Shown here: piece after piece, positions 25,072-33,520 of the stretch
Layout of the letters: every line of letters begins with the position of its first letter
How positions within the stretch are numbered: the first letter of the stretch is position 1
Assembly: GCA_937982565.1 (NCBI GenBank)
Contig: CALJLN010000039.1
Span: forward strand, 310,001-374,000
Reading direction: 5' to 3'
Length of the DNA stretch: 64,000 nt
Origin: UBA2421 sp002343075
GTDB lineage: Bacteria; Planctomycetota; Phycisphaerae; Tepidisphaerales; Tepidisphaeraceae
Notes under the pieces: generated by a model
The model's input: only the letters and a program-made list of their open reading frames with translations
Database searches by the model: none
What the model was told of the DNA's origin: nothing
Position numbers and translations under genes: made by a program

Positions 25072-26490
25072 TCATTCCCACCGTAACGCCTCCACCGGGT
25101 TCAGCCGGGCGGCTCGAATTGCCGGGACCAGCGCGCCGATCACGCTCGCGATCACCGCGACGCAGAAAATCACAATCATCTCGTTCGGGTTCAGGGTGTT
25201 GGGGATCGTATCAAACGCGTAAGTCTCGGCGTCCCAGATCTTTACGCCCATCAGCGTGCCCATCATCTCGTGCAACCAATTGATATTCTTGACGATCAGA
25301 TAACCCGCGAGCGTGCCCAGGACCGCCCCGGTCAGTCCGATCGCCAGCCCGTAGCCCAGGAACACCTGCGCCACCCCCGCGGAGGTTGCACCGACGCTCT
25401 TGATAATGCCAATGTCGCGCGTCTTCTCTACCACGATCATGAAGAAAATGCAGAAGATCAGGAACACCGCCACGATGCTGATGATGCCAAACAGCATCGT
25501 CACGAGCACTTTTTCACGCTCAACGGCGCCGATGAACTTCGCGTTAACCTCCTGCCAGAGCATCACTTTAACCGGCGCGCCCAAGGCCACCACGCCGTCG
25601 ATTTCTTCCATCGGCAGGTTGCGCGCCTTGGCGATGTCGATGACAATATCGCGAATCTTTGCCCGGGCGGCCTCCAGATTGGTGCCTGGTTTCAGGCCGA
25701 TCGCCACTTCATTGGTGCGCGCTGGAGCATCGCCGAATGCTTCCATGCGCAGATCCTTTTGCAGCAACTCGAAAGGCACGTAAATCGTCTTATCGTCGAT
25801 CTGCCATATCTTCGTACGGCTGTCGTCCACCACCCAGTAAGGCCGCTGCACTTTGTTGTTGATGTCAACGCTGCTGCTTTCTTCATCAATGCCAAGGACG
25901 GTGATTGTCATCGGCAACCGATACGCCGCCGCGGGGCGTTCGAGTTCGCCCTTTTCATTTTTTCTGGCGATGACGTAAGTGCCCACAATCGCCCCCGGCC
26001 AGTCGGCGGGGTCGGTCACGGCACGGTCGGCGTACGCGCGGTACTCGTCGGCCGGCAGAGGCAGCTTAAAGCTCGGCTGGTTGGTGGCAGTATCGGCGTT
26101 CTGCGTCTGCCGGAATAGTGACTGTGTGAACCCGTTCACACGCCCCATTTTCTCAGGAACCAGGCCCACGACCTGCACCACATCACGATAGCCCCCGATT
26201 TTCATCAACCCCCCGCTGCGCAGCATGGGTGCCGCGCCATTGACCTCGGGCAGTTGCTCGATCCGTTCGATCATCTCCTGATAGTAAGGAAACCCGGAAA
26301 GCGATCCCGGCCGCGCGATAACAATATCGCCGGTCGCCCCGTGAAACCCCTCCTTAAACATCCGCAGCCAACCCCCCATGACGCTGATGACAACCAGCAC
26401 CATGGCAGTGCACAGAATCACCGCGAGCAAGCTCACCCACGCAATGCGGCGTTTTCGTAAGTACTTGAGGATGAGGGTGAGTTTGTACAT
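25072..26490 (-). CDS. ABC transporter permease, LolC/E-FtsX family
   Basis: A 472-residue membrane protein with one N-terminal helix (about 16-40), a large periplasmic domain of about 280 residues, and three helices near the C-terminus (about 325-350, 375-400, 435-460). This is the LolC/LolE/MacB arrangement. KTRDIGIIKSVGATSAGVAQVFLG is the coupling-helix block, and AARLNPVEALRWE is the family's C-terminal end. A single permease gene is present, so it may form homodimers, as in several non-proteobacterial lineages. It lies upstream of the ATPase gene and is probably co-transcribed with it. Confidence 0.87.
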   Translation of the reverse strand: MYKLTLILKYLRKRRIAWVSLLAVILCTAMVLVVISVMGGWLRMFKEGFHGATGDIVIARPGSLSGFPYYQEMIERIEQLPEVNGAAPMLRSGGLMKIGGYRDVVQVVGLVPEKMGRVNGFTQSLFRQTQNADTATNQPSFKLPLPADEYRAYADRAVTDPADWPGAIVGTYVIARKNEKGELERPAAAYRLPMTITVLGIDEESSSVDINNKVQRPYWVVDDSRTKIWQIDDKTIYVPFELLQKDLRMEAFGDAPARTNEVAIGLKPGTNLEAARAKIRDIVIDIAKARNLPMEEIDGVVALGAPVKVMLWQEVNAKFIGAVEREKVLVTMLFGIISIVAVFLIFCIFFMIVVEKTRDIGIIKSVGATSAGVAQVFLGYGLAIGLTGAVLGTLAGYLIVKNINWLHEMMGTLMGVKIWDAETYAFDTIPNTLNPNEMIVIFCVAVIASVIGALVPAIRAARLNPVEALRWE

Positions 26491-26535
26491 TCGATGGTGC
26501 GTGGTTCGTGAAGCGTGATGAGTGATGAGTGAAGG

Positions 26536-26972
26536 CTATTCAGCTTCGTCAGTTTCTTCGATCCTCGCTAAACTCCTCTTCTTTCGCTCATTCTGAATCA
26601 TACGCGTGAGTAAGCGCACAAGCTGCGTGTAGAAGTCGATTCGGTGTGCGGCGACCTTTTCAGACAGCACTTGGCGTCCCTTGAAGTACCAATCGCGTGC
26701 TTCCCGAGCAGAGCCCATCGCATACTCGTAGAATCTTGCACGATCCGCCCCGACGCGCGGGAATAGCCTTCCGTTATGCAAGCTGTGATTCGCGACGAAG
26801 CACGAAAGAGCTGATCGGCAACGGAACGGGTGCGACCATCCTTCAATAACTTCGTTGAGTCCGAGCAAGCCAGGTCGGAAACGAACAATCCGATTCGATA
26901 GGCCTCCATCTTCCAGATGGGATCCGGTGTAAGCTCCGCGGGCACTGCAGACTGCCAGTCAGTAAAGGTCAT
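26536..26972 (-). pseudogene. Four-helix-bundle protein (S23/IVS family), frameshifted
   Basis: The first frame from ATG 26972 gives PIWKMEAYRIGLFVSD, then TRSVADQLFRASSRITACI and TEGYSRASG. At that point it turns into unrelated sequence. In the next frame ADRARFYEYAMGSAREARDW begins, then FYTQLVRLLTRMIQNERKK, and it stops at 26536. Joined, the two match the four-helix-bundle family, which normally reads GYSR-x-SG-x-DRARFYE without a break. Adding one G in the run at 26748-26751 (C run on the plus strand) restores one frame of 146 codons. Either decay or a sequencing error explains it. It sits between the ABC permease and lysS genes. Confidence 0.75.
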
Positions 26973-27013
26973 CGGCACCACCTAACCACTCATCACACTT
27001 CACGCACCACTCG

Positions 27014-28522
27014 TTAATCCACCGGCCGCATTAAAGGAAACAGAATCACATCCCGAATGCTCTCCGCCCCGGTGAGCATCATCACAAGCCGGTCGATGCC
27101 CAGCCCCATCCCCCCCGCGGGGGGCATGCCGAACTTGAGAGCGGTGAGGAAATCGGTGTCGACCTTCTGCTGTTCCTCCTTGTCGCCCACCTGCTGGCTG
27201 AACTGCTGTTCCTGAATCTCCGGGTCGTTCAACTCGGTATAGCCGGGGCTGATTTCCTGGCCGTTGATGGCAAGCTCGTAGACATCGGCAAAATAGGGAT
27301 CTTCGCGCCACGGACGCGCCAGCGGAATGACGACGCTTGGAACGTGCGTCACGTAGCATGGGTCAATCAGCGTCGGCTCCACGAGCTTCTCGAAAAGCTC
27401 GGTAAGCTGCTCGGCAGGGTTCTCGCGGTGCTTCAGGTCTTTGCCGCGGTTCGCGTCACGCAGCTTCTCCAGCAGAGCAGCGGGCATCTCGCGCTGGTCA
27501 AACTTCCAGCCCGTGCGCTCTTCAACCAGATCAACCATTTTCCGCCGCGGCCAGCGCTGGCCCTTGGGCTTGCTTTCATCGCCGCGCAGATCAATCGTTT
27601 TCGTCGTGCCCGCAGAGTCGTTGTGTTTCAAAACCAGCGAACCACAAACCTTCTCCGCCACCGTGCAGATCATCGACTCGACCAGTTCCGCCATCGTCTC
27701 CCAGCTCCCGTACGCTTCGTACGCTTCCAGCATGGTGAACTCGGGGTTGTGCTTCGGGCTCATGCCTTCGTTGCGGAAATTCCGGTTCAACTCAAAGATT
27801 TTCGGCATCCCGCCGACGAGCAACCGCTTCAAGTAAAGCTCGGGCGCGATGCGCATGTAAAGCTGCAGGTCGAGCGCGTTCATCTTGGTGGTAAATGGCC
27901 GTGCGTTCGCCCCGCCGTGCAGGGTTTGCATCATGGGGGTTTCGACTTCCACAAAACCGCGGCCGCGCAGGAAATCTCTGATTTCCTGCACGATGGCAAT
28001 TCGCTTCTGCGCCATCTGCATCACTTCGGGGTTGGCCCATAGGTCAACATACCGCTGGCGGTAGCGGGTTTCGACGTCGCTAAGCCCCTCCCACTTCGCC
28101 GGCGGGGGCAGCAGGGCCTTGGCGGCCATCGCAACACTCGTCGCCCAGATGCTGATTTCGCCCTTGTTGGTCTGCCCGAGCGGGCCTTCGACGACGATCT
28201 GGTCGCCCAGATCAAGCAAATCACGCACCTGCCATCCGAGTTCGCTCAGTTTTTGCTTGTTCAGGCCCACCTGCAAATCGCCCGTGGCATCGCGCAGCGT
28301 GATAAAGCTGAGCTTGCCCATGTCACGCTTGAGCACAATTCGCCCCGCGGCCTTCACAATGGGGCCGCCTTCGTGGCCCATTTCCGGCTTGAAGAGGTTC
28401 CTGATGTCCGCAAGCGGCTGCAGGCCCGTGGTGTGATGCCCGTAGGGGTCGACCCCGATTTCACGAAGCTTATCGCGCTTGACACGCCGCTCGTGCTCGT
28501 ATTGATTCTGTTCTTCTGACAT
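27014..28522 (-). CDS. lysS: Lysyl-tRNA synthetase, class II
   Basis: A 502-residue class II aminoacyl-tRNA synthetase. The N-terminal OB-fold anticodon domain (about 55-150) shows GRIVLKRDMGKLSFITLRD. Motif 1 lies in FLRGRGFVEVETPMMQ, motif 2 in FELNRNFRNEGMSPKHNPEF, and motif 3 in GMGLGIDRLVMMLTG. The block NGQEISPGYTELNDPEIQ is the usual lysine-site segment. An insert between motifs 2 and 3 (GDESKPKGQRWPRRKMVDLV) is common in this branch. It is transcribed alone, facing away from the next plus-strand gene. Confidence 0.95.
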   Translation of the reverse strand: MSEEQNQYEHERRVKRDKLREIGVDPYGHHTTGLQPLADIRNLFKPEMGHEGGPIVKAAGRIVLKRDMGKLSFITLRDATGDLQVGLNKQKLSELGWQVRDLLDLGDQIVVEGPLGQTNKGEISIWATSVAMAAKALLPPPAKWEGLSDVETRYRQRYVDLWANPEVMQMAQKRIAIVQEIRDFLRGRGFVEVETPMMQTLHGGANARPFTTKMNALDLQLYMRIAPELYLKRLLVGGMPKIFELNRNFRNEGMSPKHNPEFTMLEAYEAYGSWETMAELVESMICTVAEKVCGSLVLKHNDSAGTTKTIDLRGDESKPKGQRWPRRKMVDLVEERTGWKFDQREMPAALLEKLRDANRGKDLKHRENPAEQLTELFEKLVEPTLIDPCYVTHVPSVVIPLARPWREDPYFADVYELAINGQEISPGYTELNDPEIQEQQFSQQVGDKEEQQKVDTDFLTALKFGMPPAGGMGLGIDRLVMMLTGAESIRDVILFPLMRPVD

Positions 28523-28647
28523 AAAAGTATTCCCGAAAACGCGAGGATGATAGGCGGTTTGACCGAAAGTAAAAGGGCGTGATGTTCAGTCGAGTCGAGC
28601 AATCCTTTGGGAACGGCAGATTAACGCGATTTATCGCAGATCGGCTT

Positions 28648-29886
28648 ATGCGATCTCTGCGATCATCGGCGCTTTTTCACAACTTCACCGCCGCGGCAAC
28701 CCTTGGCGTGGCGATTGGAGCGTCCATCGCGGCGCCGGCAGTCTCCAGGGCAGGGCCGGCGAGCTATGAATCGAAGCACTATACAATCACCAGCGATCTC
28801 GATCGCGACCTGACAATCGACATCGGCCGGCGAGCGGATGCAATGTACGACGAATATGCCCGCCGGTTAAGCGACTTCACCCCCCCAGCGGGCGCGCCGC
28901 GGTTTGAACTGCGGCTGTTTGATCGAAAACGCGATTACCTCAAGCTCACCGGCGACCGCTTCAGCAATACCGGCGGCATCTTCATGTCGGGGCGGAATAT
29001 TCTTGCTGTCTACGTCGAGGAACAGGGCATCGAGAGCATGCGCCGCACGCTCCAGCATGAGGCATTTCACCAGTTTGCATATACGAATGTCAGCCCGAAC
29101 CTACCTGTCTGGCTCAACGAAGGCCTGGCGCAGGTCTTTGAGGAGGGAATCTTCACAGGAAAGGGATTCCAACTCGGTGAGATTCCCCCTCGGCGGGTTC
29201 GCCAGTTGCAATATGACGTAAATGAAAAACGCCTCACACCGTTCCGCACATTTCTTGCGCTGACGGATGAACAATGGCAGGCCAGCCTGCGCGACCGGTC
29301 GCTGGCGGCGACACACTACAACCAAAGCTGGGCGATGGTGCACTTTCTCGTCTTCGCCGAGCGAAACGGAAAGTACCTCTACCGCAATAACCTCGTCGAC
29401 TGGCTGCGGCGAATTCACAATGGCGAAGAGGCTTCCGAGGCGTTCAAACAGGCGTTTTCAGACAATGTCGAGGGATTTCAATCTCGATTTGCCGAGTTTG
29501 CCCGCTCGCTGGAACCGACCCCGCAGGCCCGCGCGGTCGAGCATCAGACCGTTTTGGCCGATCTGTTGATCGAGCTGAGGAACAGGGGAAAAAAGTTTGA
29601 CACGGTGCAGCAGTTTCGCGATGAGGTCGTCCGCGGGCGCTATCGGATTCAATACAGCAAGGGAAACATCCAGTGGCAAACCGCAGAAGACCCGCTGGTC
29701 TACTTTTCCGACCTGTCCGGCAAACCGTACGGCCCGAAAGAGCTTTTTTTCAGCCCGAGCCGCGACGGCGTGCTGCCGGACCTCATCGCCCGCCCTGCCA
29801 CCACCCTGCCGCTGGCAACCAGATTTTATCGATTAGACGGAAAGATCGAGCGAGAGACCCTCGTCGAACCGGCGCGGCGACGCTAA
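28648..29886 (+). CDS. Secreted DUF1570-like protein with HExxH motif
   Basis: A 412-residue protein if it starts at ATG 28648, where the first residues (MRSLRSSALFHNFTAAATLG) form a signal peptide. In-frame GTG 28579 or ATG 28582 would add about 22 residues; AAAAGGG lies 4 bases before the latter. The zinc-protease motif HEAFHQF is followed about 20 residues later by WLNEGLAQVFEEG, the E-G pair typical of peptidase MA-like/DUF1570 proteins. A middle helix-rich part and a C-terminal stretch follow. Planctomycetes have many such proteins with no known substrate. It is probably a periplasmic or outer protease. The folK gene begins 13 bases after the stop. Confidence 0.78.
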   Translation: MRSLRSSALFHNFTAAATLGVAIGASIAAPAVSRAGPASYESKHYTITSDLDRDLTIDIGRRADAMYDEYARRLSDFTPPAGAPRFELRLFDRKRDYLKLTGDRFSNTGGIFMSGRNILAVYVEEQGIESMRRTLQHEAFHQFAYTNVSPNLPVWLNEGLAQVFEEGIFTGKGFQLGEIPPRRVRQLQYDVNEKRLTPFRTFLALTDEQWQASLRDRSLAATHYNQSWAMVHFLVFAERNGKYLYRNNLVDWLRRIHNGEEASEAFKQAFSDNVEGFQSRFAEFARSLEPTPQARAVEHQTVLADLLIELRNRGKKFDTVQQFRDEVVRGRYRIQYSKGNIQWQTAEDPLVYFSDLSGKPYGPKELFFSPSRDGVLPDLIARPATTLPLATRFYRLDGKIERETLVEPARRR

Positions 29887-29899
29887 ACTGCTCCGCGGC

Positions 29900-30379
29900 A
29901 TGACACCCCAACAACCAGTTCGCGCATACCTCGGCCTCGGTTCCAACCTTGGTGACCGCAAGGCCCACCTGCTCACCGCACTCTCGCTTCTCACCGAGAC
30001 TGACGGGGTGCACGTGACGCGCACCAGCAGTTTTCTAGACAACCCCGCGGTCGGCGGGCCGGCGGAAGCGCCGGCGTTTTTGAACTCGGTTGCCGAAATT
30101 GAAACCACCATCGGCCCACACCTGCTTTTACAGCGGCTGATGGAGATAGAACAAGCTCTCGGCCGCGAACGCCGAGTGAAATGGGAACCGCGTGTGATTG
30201 ACCTCGATATTCTGCTTTACGGCGACCAGATCATCTCCAGCGATGACCTGGTCATCCCTCACCCGCTGCTCCACGAACGCCGCTTTGTGCTAGCGCCGCT
30301 AGCCGAAGTCGCGCCAGATGCGATTCACCCCGTCTTGCAGATGACGGCAAAGGGTTTACTGGATAATCTCAACGGTTGA
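29900..30379 (+). CDS. folK: 2-amino-4-hydroxy-6-hydroxymethyldihydropteridine pyrophosphokinase
   Basis: A 159-residue HPPK of folate synthesis. It adds pyrophosphate to 6-hydroxymethyl-dihydropterin. Family blocks are AYLGLGSNLGDRKAHL, then a TSSFLDNPAVGGPAEAPAFL loop with the substrate residues, VKWEPRVIDLDILLYG with the metal-binding DLD, and IPHPLLHERRFVLAPL. Length is typical. Its TGA overlaps the panC ATG by one base, so translation is likely coupled. Confidence 0.95.
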   Translation: MTPQQPVRAYLGLGSNLGDRKAHLLTALSLLTETDGVHVTRTSSFLDNPAVGGPAEAPAFLNSVAEIETTIGPHLLLQRLMEIEQALGRERRVKWEPRVIDLDILLYGDQIISSDDLVIPHPLLHERRFVLAPLAEVAPDAIHPVLQMTAKGLLDNLNG

Positions 30380-31260
30380 TGCAAGTCGTACAAACCATCG
30401 CCGAATGTCGTGCTGCGCGAAAGCAGGTTGAAAGATTAGCGCTCGTGCCGACGATGGGCGCGCTTCACGAAGGGCACATCGCGCTCATTCGACATGCCAG
30501 GAATCTCGAAGCGTTTGTGGCAGTGAGCATTTTCGTCAACCCGACACAGTTCGGCCCGCGAGAAGATTTCACGAAGTACCCGCGTCCGATCGAGGAAGAT
30601 TTGTCGAAATGCCGCGACGCCGGTGCCGACCTCGTGTTCAATCCGCCACCGGGCGAAATGTACGGCAGCGACGCAAAACCAATCCTGATTGATATTCCCC
30701 ACCTGACCGATTCGCTGGAGGGAAAACACCGGCCATCGCACTTCCGTGGGGTGTGCCAGGTGGTGGCGAAGTTGCTGAACATTGTGCAACCGAGCACCGC
30801 AGTGTTTGGTCTGAAGGATTTTCAGCAGTTTGCGGTGCTGCGGGCGATGGTGGAACTGCTTGACTTTCCGGTTGAGATGGTCGGCCATGCTACCATCCGT
30901 GAAACCGACGGCCTGGCGATGAGCAGTCGCAACGCTTTCCTCAGCCCCATCGAGCGCCGGCGGGCGCTGGCGATCAGCCGAGCACTTTTTGCGGCCAAGG
31001 AGCAATACATCGAGCACGGAATCAACCAGACGAGCCGGCTTGTAGCGACGATGAAGCAGATCCTGCTGCCGCCGGCAAGCAACGCACTGACGGCCGACGG
31101 CGACCTTGGCCGGGTGCCGGTAAGCATCGACTACGTCGCCGCGGTGGACGCGGTGACCCTTTCGCCCGTTGAAGTCGTGAGAGAGCCGACCCTGCTCGCA
31201 ATTGCGGCGCGAGTCGGTTCCACCCGGCTGATTGACAATGTTGTGATCGGCGAAGTTTGA
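30379..31260 (+). CDS. panC: Pantothenate synthetase
   Basis: A 293-residue ligase joining pantoate and beta-alanine with ATP in coenzyme A synthesis. VPTMGALHEGHIALIRHA holds the HIGH-like ATP motif, VSIFVNPTQFGPREDF is the second block, and FGLKDFQQFAVLRAMVELL and DGLAMSSRNAFLS (KMSKS-like SSRN) complete the set. The start is taken at ATG 30379, overlapping the folK stop by one base. It lies 39 bases before lgt. Confidence 0.95.
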   Translation: MQVVQTIAECRAARKQVERLALVPTMGALHEGHIALIRHARNLEAFVAVSIFVNPTQFGPREDFTKYPRPIEEDLSKCRDAGADLVFNPPPGEMYGSDAKPILIDIPHLTDSLEGKHRPSHFRGVCQVVAKLLNIVQPSTAVFGLKDFQQFAVLRAMVELLDFPVEMVGHATIRETDGLAMSSRNAFLSPIERRRALAISRALFAAKEQYIEHGINQTSRLVATMKQILLPPASNALTADGDLGRVPVSIDYVAAVDAVTLSPVEVVREPTLLAIAARVGSTRLIDNVVIGEV

Positions 31261-31299
31261 CAACCAGCGGGCAACCCTCGACAACGTACCAGACAAACC

Positions 31300-32280
31300 A
31301 TGTGGCAAGACCTTCTCCGCATCCCGCTTCCTTTTTCAGTGCCGGTCATTGGTGACGAACTGGTAATTCATGGCTTTGGCCTGATGCTGGTGCTCGGGTT
31401 TTTGTGCGCGATGGAGTTAGCGCGTTACCTCGCTCGCAAGAGCCGAATCGATCCGGAGTTGTTTGCCAATGCAGCGCTGATTGGGCTGGTGAGCGGCATT
31501 GTCGGCGCACGATTATCGCACGTTCTGGAAAATTGGGCGGAGTACTCGCGGGCCGACCTGTCGTTTGCCCAGAATTTTCGCAACGCGATCAACATCACCT
31601 CCGGCGGGCTGACCTATTACGGCGGATTTTTACTCGCTTTTGTCACACTGGTTGGTTACGCGATGTGGAAAAAAATCCCCGTGCGCACGGGGATGGACAT
31701 CATTGCGCCGTGCCTCATGCTGGGGCTGGCCCTGGGGCGCGTGGGCTGCTTTCTAAACGGCTGCTGCTTTGGGGCGGTCTGCGATGTACCTTGGGCCGTG
31801 AGTTTTCCTTATGGGTCGCCGCCGTACATGGAACATTCAGAGCAGGGTCGCATCCATGTCCCGCCGCAGTTGCTCGGGGTCGATGCCGCTGACGAGCTGG
31901 CGCCGCTTGACCCTGCCCGGCTCCGCAGGGCCGACCTGAAGCACCTTCAACCGCTTGCGGCAGTGCAGCATTCACTGCGCATCCATCCGGCGCAGCTCTA
32001 CAGTGCCTTCACTGCAGCACTGTTGGTAGCGTTGCTTTTGTCACATTTCACCTTGCCCCACGCTCCGGGCACAACTTTCGCGCTGATGATGATGCTTGAA
32101 GGGGCCGCCCGCTTTTCCCTCGAACTCGTTCGTGTCGAACCGCCGGTGATCGGGCGTCTCAGCATCAGCATGGTGCTGGCACTCGGGCTGATCGCCGCCG
32201 GCGCTGCGCTGTGGTTGGTTTTCCGTCACGCGCGCCGGGATGAGAACATTCTCACCGAACCCGCTGCCGCGACCGCGTGA
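31300..32280 (+). CDS. lgt: Prolipoprotein diacylglyceryl transferase
   Basis: A 326-residue membrane enzyme that adds diacylglycerol to lipoprotein signal-peptide cysteines. The first helices carry DELVIHGFGLMLVLGFLCAM, and further blocks are GIVGARLSHVL and TSGGLTYYGGFL. The Lgt signature is GRVGCFLNGCCFGAVCDVPW, the GCCFG version seen outside proteobacteria. Between that block and the later IHPAQLYSA segment lies a hydrophilic loop of about 60 residues (RIHVPPQLLGVDAADELAP and following), longer than in E. coli Lgt. It is the last gene of the plus-strand group and converges with the NPCBM-like gene. Confidence 0.93.
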   Translation: MWQDLLRIPLPFSVPVIGDELVIHGFGLMLVLGFLCAMELARYLARKSRIDPELFANAALIGLVSGIVGARLSHVLENWAEYSRADLSFAQNFRNAINITSGGLTYYGGFLLAFVTLVGYAMWKKIPVRTGMDIIAPCLMLGLALGRVGCFLNGCCFGAVCDVPWAVSFPYGSPPYMEHSEQGRIHVPPQLLGVDAADELAPLDPARLRRADLKHLQPLAAVQHSLRIHPAQLYSAFTAALLVALLLSHFTLPHAPGTTFALMMMLEGAARFSLELVRVEPPVIGRLSISMVLALGLIAAGAALWLVFRHARRDENILTEPAAATA

Positions 32281-32324
32281 TGGTTCCGCCGCAAAAACTC
32301 CCAGGGGCAGCCCAATCCATCTCA

Positions 32325-33515
32325 TCAGCCCGGCCGCGTAGTTGGAACCGGGAGTCGGTTGAGAAACGCAGGATCGATAAACAGGACGCGGTCCTGAACA
32401 TCAAATGTCTTGCCGTAATCCACTTCGATCGTCAACTTCTTCGCAGTGTTAACGGGGATGGTCACGGTCTGCATCGGGGTGGCAGCCGATACGCCCGCCA
32501 TCTCATAGCTCGTCGTGTCATCGAGCTTGAACCGGACGATGCAGTTGGCATAGGGCAACTGGCCGTCGATGAGGAAGCTCGTGCGAAAGGCGCGGGCGTC
32601 GGGATCGATGGCGTAGTCTATGCGCGAGTAGGAACTGGCTACGATCGCGGTACGCGCAGCCCGATCAGCAGCAGCGGCGGCAGTGGCCGTCAAGCCATCG
32701 CCGAACCAGACACCGGCAGCCGACTCACCGAAATAAGGCCTTGTTTCAATCGCCTCTGGTACGCGATCAGTCAGCCACCGCACAGGCCCGTTGCGATGTT
32801 CAATCGCCACCACTGCTGCCGCGGCGACGTTGGCGATGGGGCTACCTTTGCGATGAACCAGCAGGCGGCCGTCGGCTTGTTGCAGCGAATCGCCGGTCAG
32901 CACGCCCCCGCCCGAAAGTCGGACGAGAAAACCTGATTCCGTCGAGCGCTCGCTTCCCTGCAGACCTGCAAACTTCACGGCGAGAATCGTCTCCCAACCC
33001 ACCTCCGGCGAACCGGCAAAAGTAACCCCGTCCGGGCCAATCGAGTCAACAATGCCGGAAATGCAATCACCGTTGGCAAGCGTGACAGTGTCCTGTGCCG
33101 GGCTCTCGAGCAGTGCCGCTTCTACTTCGCTTCCCCGGGCAATGGCGCGAATGCTGGCGAGTGGAAGCGTAAACTCGCCTGCGGCGGTCGTCCAAGCCAG
33201 TGCCTCCTCGCGCAAACCGACGGCAGCACCGATCAGCCGCGCGCCATCGTGCAGCAAGACAACCCATGCGCCGTCGGGTATCGCCGGACGCTGCGATGTG
33301 CGTTTGATCTCAAGTACGTCTTCCCAGCCAAGTGCGAAGGCTTCGCCTCCAGCGGTATCAATCATTATGCCCGAGGGCGAGATAGACTGAACAGCACTGC
33401 GGGACTCCGTGAAATCGCCCCGCGTGATCGTCCACACATCCTGCGCAAAGGCCGTGCCCGACCCCAGCGCGCAGCACAACAGAAAGAAAAGAAGTTGAAA
33501 ACTCCAGCGGTGCAT
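32325..33515 (-). CDS. Secreted NPCBM/NEW2-like protein
   Basis: A 396-residue protein with a signal peptide (hydrophobic core FQLLFFLLCCALGSGTAFA). Short strand-rich repeats (such as VQSISPSGIMIDTAGGEAFA and VDSIGPDGVTFAGS) fill the first half. The last third (RTSFLIDGQLPYANCIVRF, then MQTVTIPVNTAKKLTIEVDY) matches the NPCBM/NEW2 beta-sandwich, which binds carbohydrates. It lies 5 bases after the secreted toroid-fold gene and closes the seven-gene operon. Its role there is unknown. Confidence 0.72.
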   Translation of the reverse strand: MHRWSFQLLFFLLCCALGSGTAFAQDVWTITRGDFTESRSAVQSISPSGIMIDTAGGEAFALGWEDVLEIKRTSQRPAIPDGAWVVLLHDGARLIGAAVGLREEALAWTTAAGEFTLPLASIRAIARGSEVEAALLESPAQDTVTLANGDCISGIVDSIGPDGVTFAGSPEVGWETILAVKFAGLQGSERSTESGFLVRLSGGGVLTGDSLQQADGRLLVHRKGSPIANVAAAAVVAIEHRNGPVRWLTDRVPEAIETRPYFGESAAGVWFGDGLTATAAAAADRAARTAIVASSYSRIDYAIDPDARAFRTSFLIDGQLPYANCIVRFKLDDTTSYEMAGVSAATPMQTVTIPVNTAKKLTIEVDYGKTFDVQDRVLFIDPAFLNRLPVPTTRPG

Positions 33516-33520
33516 TCGAG

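Noticed and set aside
25270..26118. Open frame of 282 codons on the plus strand
   Set aside because: It lies opposite the LolC/E-type permease and is His- and Arg-rich, with no known motif.
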